64,000 nt of DNA. It comes from Affinundibacterium seohonense (GTDB lineage Bacteria > Pseudomonadota > Gammaproteobacteria > Burkholderiales > Burkholderiaceae_D). The notes beneath the pieces were generated by a model. The model saw only the letters and a list, made by a program, of their open reading frames with translations. It did no database searches and was not told the origin of the DNA. This document shows, one piece after another, positions 44,952 to 55,000 of the stretch. Made by a program: the position numbers and the translations under genes. Where the stretch lies: contig NZ_JACOFW010000001.1 of assembly GCF_014284305.1 (NCBI RefSeq), positions 62,001 through 126,000 of the forward strand. The letters run 5' to 3'. Numbering within the stretch: position 1 is the first letter of the stretch; the number at the start of each line of letters is the position of its first letter.

Positions 44952-46964
44952 TTGACTGAACATAATTTAACGTCGAATCCGCCTGGTATTCACGATCCAG
45001 AAGTAGAAAAAATCTTCGGCGACACGGGATTGCTTAGCGCCTCCATTCCCGGTTATCGCTCGCGACAAGCACAAATTGAGATGGCAAAGGCGATTGCACA
45101 GGCGATTGCTGGACAAAAGACTTTGCTTGCAGAAGCTGGAACAGGGACCGGTAAAACCTTTGCGTATTTGATTCCTGCATTGCTTTGGGGCGGCAAAGTG
45201 ATCGTGTCTACCGGAACAAAAAATTTACAAGATCAATTGTATTTGCGTGATATTCCCACCATTAAAAAAGTATTGAAAGCGCCAGTTTCGGTCGCTCTAT
45301 TGAAGGGACGTGCCAATTATCTTTGTCATTTTCATTTGGAACGAACTCTGCAAAATGGACGTTTGACTTCGCGTGAAGATGTTGGTTATTTGCGTGATAT
45401 TTCGCGTTTCATTAAAACGACGACTAGTGGCGATAAGGCTGAGTTAGCAAGGGTTCCGGAGTCCGCACCAGTATGGAGTCTGGTGACGTCGACCAAAGAT
45501 AACTGTATGGGTTCGGAATGCCAGTATTATCAAGATTGTTTTGTGATGAAAGCGCGCAAAGAGGCGCAGCAGGCGGATGTGGTGGTGGTCAATCATCATT
45601 TGTTTTTTGCCGATCTGGCTTTGAAAGATACCGGGATTGCTGAACTCTTACCCTCGGCAAATACCGTCATTTTTGATGAGGCACATCAGTTGCCGGAGAC
45701 AGCGACACTATTTTTTGGCGATGCAATTTCAACCTCGCAGATTTTAGAATTGTGCAGAGATACCTTGGCCGAAGGTTTGTCCCATGCGCGTGATGGTGCA
45801 GAGTGGGCGAAAATGGTGGCACCAGTCGAGCGCGCCGCGCGTGATCTGCGCCTGGCATTTCCGCAAGATTCAATCCGATTATCGCTGCAGCAAATTGCGC
45901 CTTCTAGTGAATTTTTCCCGCATTTAGAAACTTTAAAAGATTGCTTAGGCGATCTGATTAAAGTATTAGAAAAACAGGCTGAACGCGCCGAAACGATAGA
46001 GCAGTGTCGCGTGCGGGCGATTGATTTACAAGATCAATTAGATGATTGGCGTGAATTAGATCCCAACTCAAAAGAGGCAAAAGGTAAGCCTGAATGCGTA
46101 TTGTGGATAGAGGCTTACTCAACGACTTTGCAATTGCATCGAACTCCCTTATCGATTGCGCCGATCTTTAACAAGCAACGTGAAGGTGTGCCGCGCACCT
46201 GGATTTTTGCCTCCGCAACCATGGCGGTGAAAAATGACTTTACGCATTACGTCTCACAAATGGGCCTGTGGGATGAGCCTGCACGGACTTGGCCTAGTCC
46301 ATTTAATTATCAGGAACAGGGCATTTTATACGTGCCTGATGGCATGCCACAGCCTAATTCCAGAGAATACACCGACGCTGTGGTTGATATGGCTTTGCCT
46401 GTAATTGAGGCAGCTGGCGGCAGAACTTTTTTACTTTGTACAACGAATAAAGCGGTGAAACATTGTGCCGAGCGCCTCAAGGATGAATTCGCCAAACGAG
46501 AATTGAATTTCCCTTTGTTTGTGCAGGGGGATGCGGGGCGTACTGAATTATTGGATCGCTTCCGTGCATCGGGTAATGGTGTTTTGATCGGTTCGCAAAG
46601 TTTTTGGGAAGGCGTCGATGTGCGTGGTGAAGCGTTGTCCTTAGTCGTGATCGATAAGCTACCATTTGCGCCACCAGATGATCCTGTGCTGGCTGCCAGG
46701 ATTGAGGCGATGGAAAAGAAAGGCCTGAACGGTTTTGTTCATCACCAATTGCCAGAAGCGATCATTAATTTAAAGCAGGGTGCCGGACGTTTGATACGTG
46801 ATGAAACGGATCGTGGTGTGTTGATGATTTGTGATCCTAGATTGATCTCGAAGCCATACGGCAAGCGTATTTGGCAAAGCCTGCCAGCGTTTGCACGTAC
46901 CCGTGAATTGCCTGTCGTTTTACAGTTTTTTGCTGAACTTGATCAGGCCCGTAATAAACAATAA
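44952..46964 (+). CDS. DinG/YoaA-family ATP-dependent DNA helicase
   Basis: A 670-residue XPD-like SF2 helicase. Walker A is AEAGTGTGKTFAYLIP (about 60-75), the DEAH box is VIFDEAHQLPE and motif VI is in KQGAGRLIRDETDRGVL. Four cysteines in NYLCHF, NCMGSECQYYQDCF fit the iron-sulfur cluster of this family. A TTG at 44952 is the only start that keeps the usual N-terminus (MTEHNL); no ATG lies near it. The role is likely unwinding of damaged or R-loop DNA. Confidence 0.9.
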   Translation: MTEHNLTSNPPGIHDPEVEKIFGDTGLLSASIPGYRSRQAQIEMAKAIAQAIAGQKTLLAEAGTGTGKTFAYLIPALLWGGKVIVSTGTKNLQDQLYLRDIPTIKKVLKAPVSVALLKGRANYLCHFHLERTLQNGRLTSREDVGYLRDISRFIKTTTSGDKAELARVPESAPVWSLVTSTKDNCMGSECQYYQDCFVMKARKEAQQADVVVVNHHLFFADLALKDTGIAELLPSANTVIFDEAHQLPETATLFFGDAISTSQILELCRDTLAEGLSHARDGAEWAKMVAPVERAARDLRLAFPQDSIRLSLQQIAPSSEFFPHLETLKDCLGDLIKVLEKQAERAETIEQCRVRAIDLQDQLDDWRELDPNSKEAKGKPECVLWIEAYSTTLQLHRTPLSIAPIFNKQREGVPRTWIFASATMAVKNDFTHYVSQMGLWDEPARTWPSPFNYQEQGILYVPDGMPQPNSREYTDAVVDMALPVIEAAGGRTFLLCTTNKAVKHCAERLKDEFAKRELNFPLFVQGDAGRTELLDRFRASGNGVLIGSQSFWEGVDVRGEALSLVVIDKLPFAPPDDPVLAARIEAMEKKGLNGFVHHQLPEAIINLKQGAGRLIRDETDRGVLMICDPRLISKPYGKRIWQSLPAFARTRELPVVLQFFAELDQARNKQ

Positions 46965-46977
46965 GCAGGGAGTGAGC

Positions 46978-47673
46978 ATGATTATAAATGCTGAACAAGA
47001 AGTCGTTGACCAAGTGATCCGCGCACGTCGTTCAATGCGAGCATTTTTGGATACACCAGTTGCTCGTGAAGACATTGGCGCGATATTGGAGGTGGCTGCT
47101 CGCGCACCCTCTGGCACCAATACACAACCATGGAAAGTGTATGTGTTGACTGGTGAAATTCTGCGTTCTTTGTCGTCAAAAATTCTTGCGGCACACAATG
47201 ATCCTGAAATCGCCAAAACGCATACCGAAGAATACAAATATTATCCAGTTGAATGGCGCAGCCCCTACATAGATCGACGCCGTAAGGTCGGCTGGGATCT
47301 GTATTCATTGCTGGGCTTGGGGCGTGAAAATAAACTTGGTATGCATGCGCAACATGGCCGCAACTATCAATTTTTTGATGCCCCAGTCGGCTTAATTTTT
47401 ACCATCGATCGAATTATGGAGCAGGGCTCGTGGTTGGACTACGGCATGTTTTTACAGAACATCATGCTGGCAGCGCGAGCGCGGGGGCTCGATACCTGTC
47501 CGCAGGCTGCTTTTACCCAGTATCACAGGATTATTGCAACAGAATTGGGTATTGGTGATCAAGAAATGCTGGTGTGTGGTATGTCATTAGGCTTTGCCGA
47601 TATGAGCAAAGTTGAAAATTCCCTACAAACCGAAAGGGCAAAGTTGGAAGATTTTGTGAAATTTTTTGATTAA
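46978..47673 (+). CDS. Nitroreductase-family flavoprotein
   Basis: A 231-residue FMN-dependent oxidoreductase fold. RARRSMRAFLDTPVAREDIGAIL at the N-terminus and APSGTNTQPWKVYVL are the FMN-phosphate binding segments, with the C-terminal ATELGIGDQEMLVCGMSLGF typical. The ATG at 46978 follows an agggag-like site; a longer frame to 46891 would overlap the helicase gene by 74 bp and is unlikely. Substrate unknown. Confidence 0.9.
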   Translation: MIINAEQEVVDQVIRARRSMRAFLDTPVAREDIGAILEVAARAPSGTNTQPWKVYVLTGEILRSLSSKILAAHNDPEIAKTHTEEYKYYPVEWRSPYIDRRRKVGWDLYSLLGLGRENKLGMHAQHGRNYQFFDAPVGLIFTIDRIMEQGSWLDYGMFLQNIMLAARARGLDTCPQAAFTQYHRIIATELGIGDQEMLVCGMSLGFADMSKVENSLQTERAKLEDFVKFFD

Positions 47674-47805
47674 TTTGCGTTTGTTTTTTTGTAATAAATA
47701 TCGAATTGCAGATCAAATCAATATTAAAAATTTATATGATTTAATAACTTGTGATTCAAATGCGAAGAATTTTAATGAGGAAGTCTCGCTAAGTCTTTAA
47801 TTCTC

Positions 47806-47833
47806 TTGCGAATTATGAAGAATTTGCTACACT
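47806..47833 (+). promoter_or_regulatory. Possible promoter of the PBP7-like gene
   Basis: ttgcga (47806-47811) and tacact (47828-47833) are separated by 16 bp, 39 bp before the ATG. Only a moderate match to sigma70 boxes. Confidence 0.4.
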
Positions 47834-47872
47834 GCGTTCCATCAGGAAATTTTTTGCCTCAAGGAGTATTAC

Positions 47873-48967
47873 ATGGTTGCACTACGTTTGAAGTCTATGG
47901 TGAAATCTATGTTTGGTTTTACATTCAATAAAACTGTTTTTTCAACTCTTGCACTCGCCTCAATTTTTGCTGTTTCACAAGTTAGCGCTGCCAACGATAC
48001 CCATCATCGTACGAAAAAATCTAGCGCCAAAAAATCCACACTGGTTCACACTAAGTCCCTCGCTTCAAAAAAATCCTCTAAGCGAAGTAAGCAAACTTTG
48101 GTTGTTTCAAAATCCAAAAAGCTAGTGAAAGGAAAGCGTGGTAGCGTTCGATATGCGAATTTAGTCAACGAAGGCCCAAGTATAGGCGATGCGGTTGGGT
48201 TAAAACAATCGAAAGACCCATTGTCATTGGCGTCAAATGCGGCTTTTGTGGTGGATCAAGATAGTTCAAAAGTCTTGTTTGAAAAAAATTCTGAAGTCTC
48301 TTTACCTATCGCATCAATTACCAAGTTGATGACTAGTTTAATTGTGGTCGAGGCGAAGTTAGATCTTGATGAAATGATTGAGATTACGACTGAGGATTTG
48401 GATAAAGAAAAGGGTACTGGATCACGCTTAGCGATCGGTGCCAAATTATCGCGTGCCGATTTATTGCATATCGCCTTAATGAGTTCAGAGAATCGCGCTG
48501 CGTCTGCATTAGGGCGTAGTTATCCTGGCGGTTTGCCAGCATTTGTCGCAGCGATGAATGCTAAAGCCAAGCAATTGGGTATGAATGATACCTATTATGT
48601 TGATTCTAGCGGCTTATCCAGTAAGAACGTGGCCAGTGCGCGCGATTTGGTCAAACTCATTAATGCGGCTTATCAGTTTCCTTTGATTCGCGAATATTCG
48701 ACCGATACACGCTACGTCGTTAATCCTAAAGGCAAGCGTTTATTGGAATATGGAACAACCAATCATTTGGTAGAGAATTCAGAGTGGAATATTGGGTTGC
48801 AAAAGACCGGTTACATTGCAGAAGCAGGTCGTTGTTTGGTGATGCAAGCGATAATCGAAGGCCGTGCTGTTGTGATGGTATTCTTGGATTCGAAAGGTAA
48901 GTATTCACGTATGGCAGATGCAGGCCGAATTAAAAAGTGGATACAAGCGATGCGCCCTCAGGCATAG
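47873..48967 (+). CDS. pbpG: D-alanyl-D-alanine endopeptidase (PBP7-like)
   Basis: Periplasmic serine peptidase of the S11 family that trims peptidoglycan cross-links. An N-terminal export signal (hydrophobic TVFSTLALASIFAVSQVSA) is followed by an unusual Lys/Ser-rich stretch of about 60 residues. The catalytic SxxK is in PIASITKLMTS (about 143-153), SxN is in MSSENRAASA and KTG is in LQKTGYIAEAG. At 364 residues it is longer than E. coli PBP7 because of the basic linker, which may bind the cell wall. It ends at a strong terminator shared with glnE. Confidence 0.9.
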   Translation: MVALRLKSMVKSMFGFTFNKTVFSTLALASIFAVSQVSAANDTHHRTKKSSAKKSTLVHTKSLASKKSSKRSKQTLVVSKSKKLVKGKRGSVRYANLVNEGPSIGDAVGLKQSKDPLSLASNAAFVVDQDSSKVLFEKNSEVSLPIASITKLMTSLIVVEAKLDLDEMIEITTEDLDKEKGTGSRLAIGAKLSRADLLHIALMSSENRAASALGRSYPGGLPAFVAAMNAKAKQLGMNDTYYVDSSGLSSKNVASARDLVKLINAAYQFPLIREYSTDTRYVVNPKGKRLLEYGTTNHLVENSEWNIGLQKTGYIAEAGRCLVMQAIIEGRAVVMVFLDSKGKYSRMADAGRIKKWIQAMRPQA

Positions 48968-49013
48968 TGTTTGGCATTTCTGCTTAATTTCTGCTTAGTT
49001 AGATAGTTGACGA

Positions 49014-49045
49014 AAAAAAAGCTTTGCGGTTGCAAAGCTTTTTTT
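49014..49045. terminator. Bidirectional terminator between pbpG and glnE
   Basis: gctttgc (49021-49027) and gcaaagc (49032-49038) form a stem with loop ggtt, flanked by an A-run on the left and a T-run on the right, so it can terminate both converging genes. Confidence 0.85.
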
Positions 49046-49064
49046 ACGTCTCTAAAGTCGAACT

Positions 49065-51770
49065 TTATTGCTGAGTTGAGACGTTAAATATGCTATCCCA
49101 CAAGCGTTCACTACTTTCAACGGCGTTTTGCACTTTCTCTCGCTGCACGCGCGCCCGTTCTTCGCCTTGCAGGCGAATATTGTGTTGATATTTTCGTAGT
49201 AAGCGATAGCTATCCGCGGCCTGATTTGCCAGTTGCACATCAATTAAACCTAAGCTTCCGCACAGTTTGAGTAAAGCGATATTGCCAATATTACCGGTGA
49301 GTTCTGGGTGTAAGTTGGAGTACCGCAAAACTAAATATTGAACCATAAATTCAATATCAATCATGCCACCGTGATCGTGTTTTAAATCAAATAATTCACT
49401 GCGGTTAACGTTGGCTTCACGCATTTTTTTGCGCATATTGATGACTTCGGTTTTGAGTTGAACCTGATCTCGCTCTAGACGTAGCACGCGTTCACGTATT
49501 GTTTCAAAACTTGCTCCGATGTTTGTGTCGCCCGCACAGAATCGTGCTCTGGTCAGAGCTTGATGTTCCCACAACCAAGCGGATTTTTCTTGATACCGTT
49601 CGAAGGCCTTGACTGAGGACACCATTAAGCCACTGGCACCATCAGGGCGTAATGCGATATCGATATCAAATAAAATTCCAGACGACGTATGGGTTGTCAT
49701 CCATGTGATGAATCTTTGCGCTAATTTTGCATACGACGCTGGCGCGTCCTGATCCTCATCGTCGTATAAGAAAATTAAATCCAAATCAGAGGCGTAACTG
49801 AGCTCTTTGCCTCCGAGTTTGCCGTAGGCGATCACGGCAAATTTCGGGACATCACAATGTCTGCTTGCAATGGTTTTCCAGGCAGCTTGAACGACGGCTT
49901 CAACCATCACATCGGCAAGTCTGGATAAGGAGTCAGCAAGATGTTCAACTGTGACTTTCCCTTCTAAGTCTTGCGCTAGCAAGCGAAAAAGTAAGGCATG
50001 GTGCAATTCCCGCAAGCTATCTAATTGGGCCTCAACATCGCCCACTTGCTCTTGCATCTTGGACCTAAGTTCAGCGCTGAAATCATTCCAGTCAGGAGCT
50101 TGATGTAAAACCGATTCATCCAATAGTTCATCTAACAGTATGGGATGACGACTGAGAAATTTTGCGGCCCAGTCACTGGCACTCATCATGCGAATCACAC
50201 GTTGCAGTGCGTGGGGGAATTCGCTAAGCAAAGACAAATAGGCAGTGCGTCGCGCAATATGCTCCATGAAATCTAACAAGCGGTGGACAGTTGTCGCCTG
50301 ACCTTCGGCAAATTGGGAAATGGTTTTTAATGCGCTATGAATTAAGGCCGCCAGCTTTTGTTGGCTAGCTTCTGGCAATGTTTGTATTTTGCTCGATTGC
50401 CATAGGCTACCTAATCGTTGTGCGACCTCAGGGATGTCGTGAAAACCTAGACTTTGCAGGTGAGCGATGATGGTTTCATTCGCATCGGACGCCGACATCG
50501 TCGTGGTGTTGAGGACTTCATCTTCTTGTTCTGATTTATCTTTGAAAATTGCGTCAAATTGTTCTGCCACGAACTGCATATGTGGAATCAAAACAGTATT
50601 TAAAGCGACCACGTCCTCATAGCCCATCATTTGTGCGACCAAGTGTTGATCATCAATATTAGCTGGAAAAACATGGGTCTGTGCATCATCCAGATATTGC
50701 AAACGATGTTCGACATTCCGTAAAAAAGCATAGGCAGACATCAATTGATCGATGACTTGCTGCTCGAGGATTCCTTTGTCTGCTAAGGTGAGTAGGGTGT
50801 TGCGGGTGGAACGATCACGCAAGACAGCTTCACGTCCGCCACGAATAAGTTGGAATACCTGTGCTAAGAATTCAACTTCACGGATGCCACCACGACCCAA
50901 CTTAACGTTAATGCCACGATCAGGATGGCGAGTCTCCTGACGTATGACTTCGGCGCGAATTTGATGGTGCATATTGCGTAAGGAATCGATCACTCCATAG
51001 TCGAGATACCGGCGATAGACGAAGGGGAAAATAATTTTTTCTAGAATAGCTATGTGTTCCGGTTTTCCAGTGATGGCACGTGCTTTTACCCAGGCATAAC
51101 GTTCCCATTCCCGTCCTTGTACCAAGAAGTAGTCTTCTACCATGCCAAAACTGGCGACCAGTGGTCCTGAGTTGCCGTTTGGACGTAGCGCCATGTCGAC
51201 TCGGAATGAAAAGCCGTCCTCGGTAATCTCGGATATGGCTGCGATCAATTTTTTACCAAGCCGGCTAAAAAACTCGTGATTGGATAAACTACGTTGATTG
51301 CCCGATGCCTGTGTTTCGCCATCTTCGTTATAACAAAAGATTAAATCAATATCGGAAGAGACATTCAATTCATGGCCGCCTAACTTACCCATGCCTAACA
51401 CGATCAACTCTTGTGCTTCGCCAGAGTCTTCACCGATCGGTTGTCCATGGTTGTCCAGCATGTCTTGCATCAAATGTTGCAAATGCGTTTGAATCACAAA
51501 GTCGGCAAAATCACTAATCGTGGTGATCACTTCATGTAAATCCGCAGCACCATTCAGGTCTCGCTTAATCAAGCAAGCAAGTAGTAGATTTCGTAGCCGT
51601 CGCATTGCTGCCAAGTTTGACGCACCTTGAGCCATCTCCGCTTGCAAAATCTCAGCAAAATTCGCTTTGCTCAGGGATAATAGCGATAATTTCTCAAGTT
51701 CTTGTGATCTGCTATCTTTGGCATTGAGCCAGCGTGTGACGAAGCGTGAAGTTTGAAGGCGAGTATTCAT
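49065..51770 (-). CDS. glnE: Bifunctional glutamine synthetase adenylyltransferase/deadenylase
   Basis: Adds and removes AMP on glutamine synthetase under control of PII proteins. Two nucleotidyltransferase domains are visible. The first has VLGMGKLGGHELNVSSDIDLIFCY (about 125-148) and the second AYGKLGGKELSYASDLDLIFLYDDE (about 649-673), each with the GG-x-E and SDxDL metal motif. 901 residues, slightly shorter at the N-terminus than E. coli GlnE. It is oriented away from yhdP, with a 264-bp gap between. Confidence 0.95.
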   Translation of the reverse strand: MNTRLQTSRFVTRWLNAKDSRSQELEKLSLLSLSKANFAEILQAEMAQGASNLAAMRRLRNLLLACLIKRDLNGAADLHEVITTISDFADFVIQTHLQHLMQDMLDNHGQPIGEDSGEAQELIVLGMGKLGGHELNVSSDIDLIFCYNEDGETQASGNQRSLSNHEFFSRLGKKLIAAISEITEDGFSFRVDMALRPNGNSGPLVASFGMVEDYFLVQGREWERYAWVKARAITGKPEHIAILEKIIFPFVYRRYLDYGVIDSLRNMHHQIRAEVIRQETRHPDRGINVKLGRGGIREVEFLAQVFQLIRGGREAVLRDRSTRNTLLTLADKGILEQQVIDQLMSAYAFLRNVEHRLQYLDDAQTHVFPANIDDQHLVAQMMGYEDVVALNTVLIPHMQFVAEQFDAIFKDKSEQEDEVLNTTTMSASDANETIIAHLQSLGFHDIPEVAQRLGSLWQSSKIQTLPEASQQKLAALIHSALKTISQFAEGQATTVHRLLDFMEHIARRTAYLSLLSEFPHALQRVIRMMSASDWAAKFLSRHPILLDELLDESVLHQAPDWNDFSAELRSKMQEQVGDVEAQLDSLRELHHALLFRLLAQDLEGKVTVEHLADSLSRLADVMVEAVVQAAWKTIASRHCDVPKFAVIAYGKLGGKELSYASDLDLIFLYDDEDQDAPASYAKLAQRFITWMTTHTSSGILFDIDIALRPDGASGLMVSSVKAFERYQEKSAWLWEHQALTRARFCAGDTNIGASFETIRERVLRLERDQVQLKTEVINMRKKMREANVNRSELFDLKHDHGGMIDIEFMVQYLVLRYSNLHPELTGNIGNIALLKLCGSLGLIDVQLANQAADSYRLLRKYQHNIRLQGEERARVQREKVQNAVESSERLWDSIFNVSTQQ

Positions 51771-51936
51771 GAGCAGATGTTTTTAATAGACTAGAGTTGG
51801 TATCGTTGATTTTGCTGTAAAGCATCGTAAGCTTATTTGAAAAAACACAAATACGCTTTGAAATTATCCTTAGTCACGGTATATTTTGTGCCTAGTTGTC
51901 AAAATATTTGATTTTTTTGAAGTGAATCGGGGGAGT

Positions 51937-52038
51937 ATGTTGTTGTTCGCAGGTTTATTTTTACAGGCGTTAGGACAAGCGTTAGAGCGCGTTCCCCCTC
52001 ATCTTGGCGAAGCGCCAATTTCTATATATCCACGGTGA
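51937..52038 (+). CDS. Short upstream ORF overlapping the yhdP start
   Basis: 33 codons from the ATG at 51937, which follows a very strong purine site (cgggggag). The peptide begins MLLFAGLFLQALGQALERVP. Its TGA (52036-52038) overlaps the GTG start of yhdP (52035). The yhdP GTG itself has no obvious ribosome-binding site, so the small ORF may feed ribosomes to it. Peptide function unknown; an in vivo role is inference. Confidence 0.45.
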   Translation: MLLFAGLFLQALGQALERVPPHLGEAPISIYPR

Positions 52039-55000
52039 CAGTGGAAAATTCCTCGAATCAGACAAACTCTGTGCACGATCAGGCTGCACAAGGTCTTCAC
52101 GGTTGGCGTAAAGCCTTGTACAGCGGGCGGCGCGTCTGCGTGTTAGCCGCTTTTCAAGGTGGGCGTGGCTTACGCAGAACTTTGCGCTTCAGTTTGCAGT
52201 TTTTACTGGTTTGTTACTTCATTTTTGCCGCACTTTTTCTGTGTTTGCGTTACGTGGTATTACCAAATGTTTCAAACTATAAACAAGAGATTGAACAAGT
52301 CGCTAGCGAAAAAATCGGTCGGCGGGTAAAAATTACGAGCCTCGATGCTAGTTGGCAGGGTTTTAGTCCACGGATCGCATTACGTAATGTCGTCATTCAT
52401 GATTTGAATGCCAAACCTGTTTTACAACTGCCGGAGATTAATACCACATTGTCATGGTGGTCCTTGGCAGTTTTGGAGGTACGTTTTTCAAACATAGAAT
52501 TAGTGCGGCCAACTCTGCAAGTTCGTCGCAATCCACTCGGTATCATTGATGTCGCTGGCTTTCCATTGCAATGGGATACCAAGAGCGTGAACGATGATCG
52601 CGGATTGAATTGGATTTTGGCGCAACATGAAATCAGCATACGACAAGGGCAGGTGAGCTGGGACGATCAAGCACGTGCACAGCCGGTATTACACTTGAAG
52701 TCGGTCAATTTCCTATTGACCAATCATTGGCGTCAACATCAATTTGCTTTGCATGCAATACCACCTTCGGATTTGGCGGCGCCAATTGATGTGCGTGGGA
52801 AGTTTCAACAGGCTGTCTTTGCGCGTAAGAAATCTGATCTCTCGACTTGGTCAGGGGAATTGTACTCAGATTTGCAGCAAGCAGATTTACCGGCAATTCA
52901 TCAATACTTCCCATTTCCTTTTAGTCTGGATAAAGGCTTAGGCAGCGTACGCTCATGGTTGAAACTAGAACATGGCCGTCTAGCAGACTTTACTGCGGAT
53001 GTGCAATTGCGAGATGTGCTGGGCAAGTTTCGAAAAGACCTTCCGGTGTTGGACATGGCGCAAGTGAGTGGGCGCGTCATTGCGTCTGAAAAAGTACGCG
53101 CAAATCGACAATATTTATCTTTGTTGCCGGGGCAAGAAGCACATAGTTTGGCCTTAGTAAACTTCTCTATGCAAACCAGAGATGGGTTAATTTTGCCAGC
53201 GACCACACTAAAGGAAACTTTTACTCCAGGTGAAAATGGTCAAGGAGAAAAAGTCGAGGTCTATGCGCAATCATTAGATTTGCATTCGCTCGCTAATTTT
53301 GCTGAGCATTTGCCAATTCCAGCTGATCAGAGGCGATTACTAATTAACGTCGCGCCGAAAGGCATACTGAAAGATTTCACCGCTCGCTGGCAAGGGAGTT
53401 TTCCTGAGATTTCGAGTTATAGCATCAAGGGGCAGTTCAATAATTTAGAGATGCAAGCATTGAAGGCACAATTGGCGCGTCCTCGTTCAGGCAAAACGCC
53501 AGCCAAGGCGGCAGTGCCAGCGATACCCGGTTTTGATAATTTATCTGGCTCAATTGATGCCAACGATAAAGGTGGTAGTTTTACGTTGGACTCAACTGAT
53601 TTGCTATTGCAATTGCCGACTTATTTCGTCGATCCATTGATGCCGTTCAAACGCCTAAAGATGCAGGCACGTTGGCAGTTTCAAGAGGACGACCGTTTAC
53701 AATTTCAAATTCAAAATATGGACTTTGAGCAGGACGGTGCAATTGGCTCTTTGAGTGGCAAACATAGTCTTTCAATGCGGCATACTGATTTGGGCGAAGT
53801 TGATCTGAGTGGGCGTTTGCAGGGTTTTGATCTCAAAACAATTACACGTTATGTGCCCTCGGAAACACCAGAACATTTACGTGTATGGCTGAGCACGGCG
53901 TTGTTAGATGGCAAAGCGAATGATGTGGTATTTCGACTGAAAGGAGCATTGGCGGATTTTCCATTCGAGCAAAAACAAAATTCAGGTTCAAAACAAGGTG
54001 AATTTTTAGTCAAAGGAAATCTGCAGAATGGTAAATTGAACTTCCTACCGGGCTTTTTCGCGAAAGATGGTGTGTCACCTTTTTGGCCGGTAGTTGACAG
54101 TATCAAAGGCAGTTTTATATTTGAACGCGGACGCATGGAAATTCGTGGCGATACCGCAAGTACGAATATGGTGCCGTTGAAAAAAGTCCGAGCTGTTATT
54201 CCAGATCTACTAGATCATCATCCAGTGCTATTGATTGACGGTTTGGCAGCAGGGAATCTACAGGCGATGGTGAATTATGTTAAAGCCAGCCCAGTAGATG
54301 ACTGGATCGGTAAATTTTTACACGACACCACTGCAGCCGGCAATGCCCAGTTGAATCTAAAGTTAGAACTACCATTGAATGAAATTGATACGTCGAAAGT
54401 AAATGGTGTACTCCAATTAAACGCTGTTGAAACCAATCTGCAGCCGGACCTGCCGCAAATTACGGGTCTCATTGGAAAAGTCGAATTTAATGAACGAGGT
54501 GTCAATTTAAATTCTGTTAGAGGAAATTTGTTAGGCGGTGCGGCGCAGGCAAGTGGCGGCTCTCAAAAAGATGGCGCAATAAAAATTAAAATCGAAGGAC
54601 AAGCAAGTGCAATAGGCATCCAAAAACATTTTGCTAATCTTGAACTCAGTAGGTTCCTGCAATCCTTGCGTGGTGAGACCCAATACAGTACGTTGATTAA
54701 TGTAAAGCGACGTCAAACGGATTTATTAATTGAATCTGATTTGCAGGGTTTAGCATGGAATTTGCCTGCACCCTTGACCAAGACCGCGTCGGAAACAACA
54801 CCACTTCGTTTTGAAATGAATAGCGAGGCTAGTAATCAGATCAATGAATTGGGAGACCAAATTAAACTGAGTGTTGGTAATCGTTTGCATGCGCACTATC
54901 AACGCAAAAAAAGTATTGATGCGAATGCTAAATGGCAGGTATTGCGCGGAGGTGTGGCAGTCAATACTGCTGCGCAATTACCTGATACCGGTTTGTCTTT

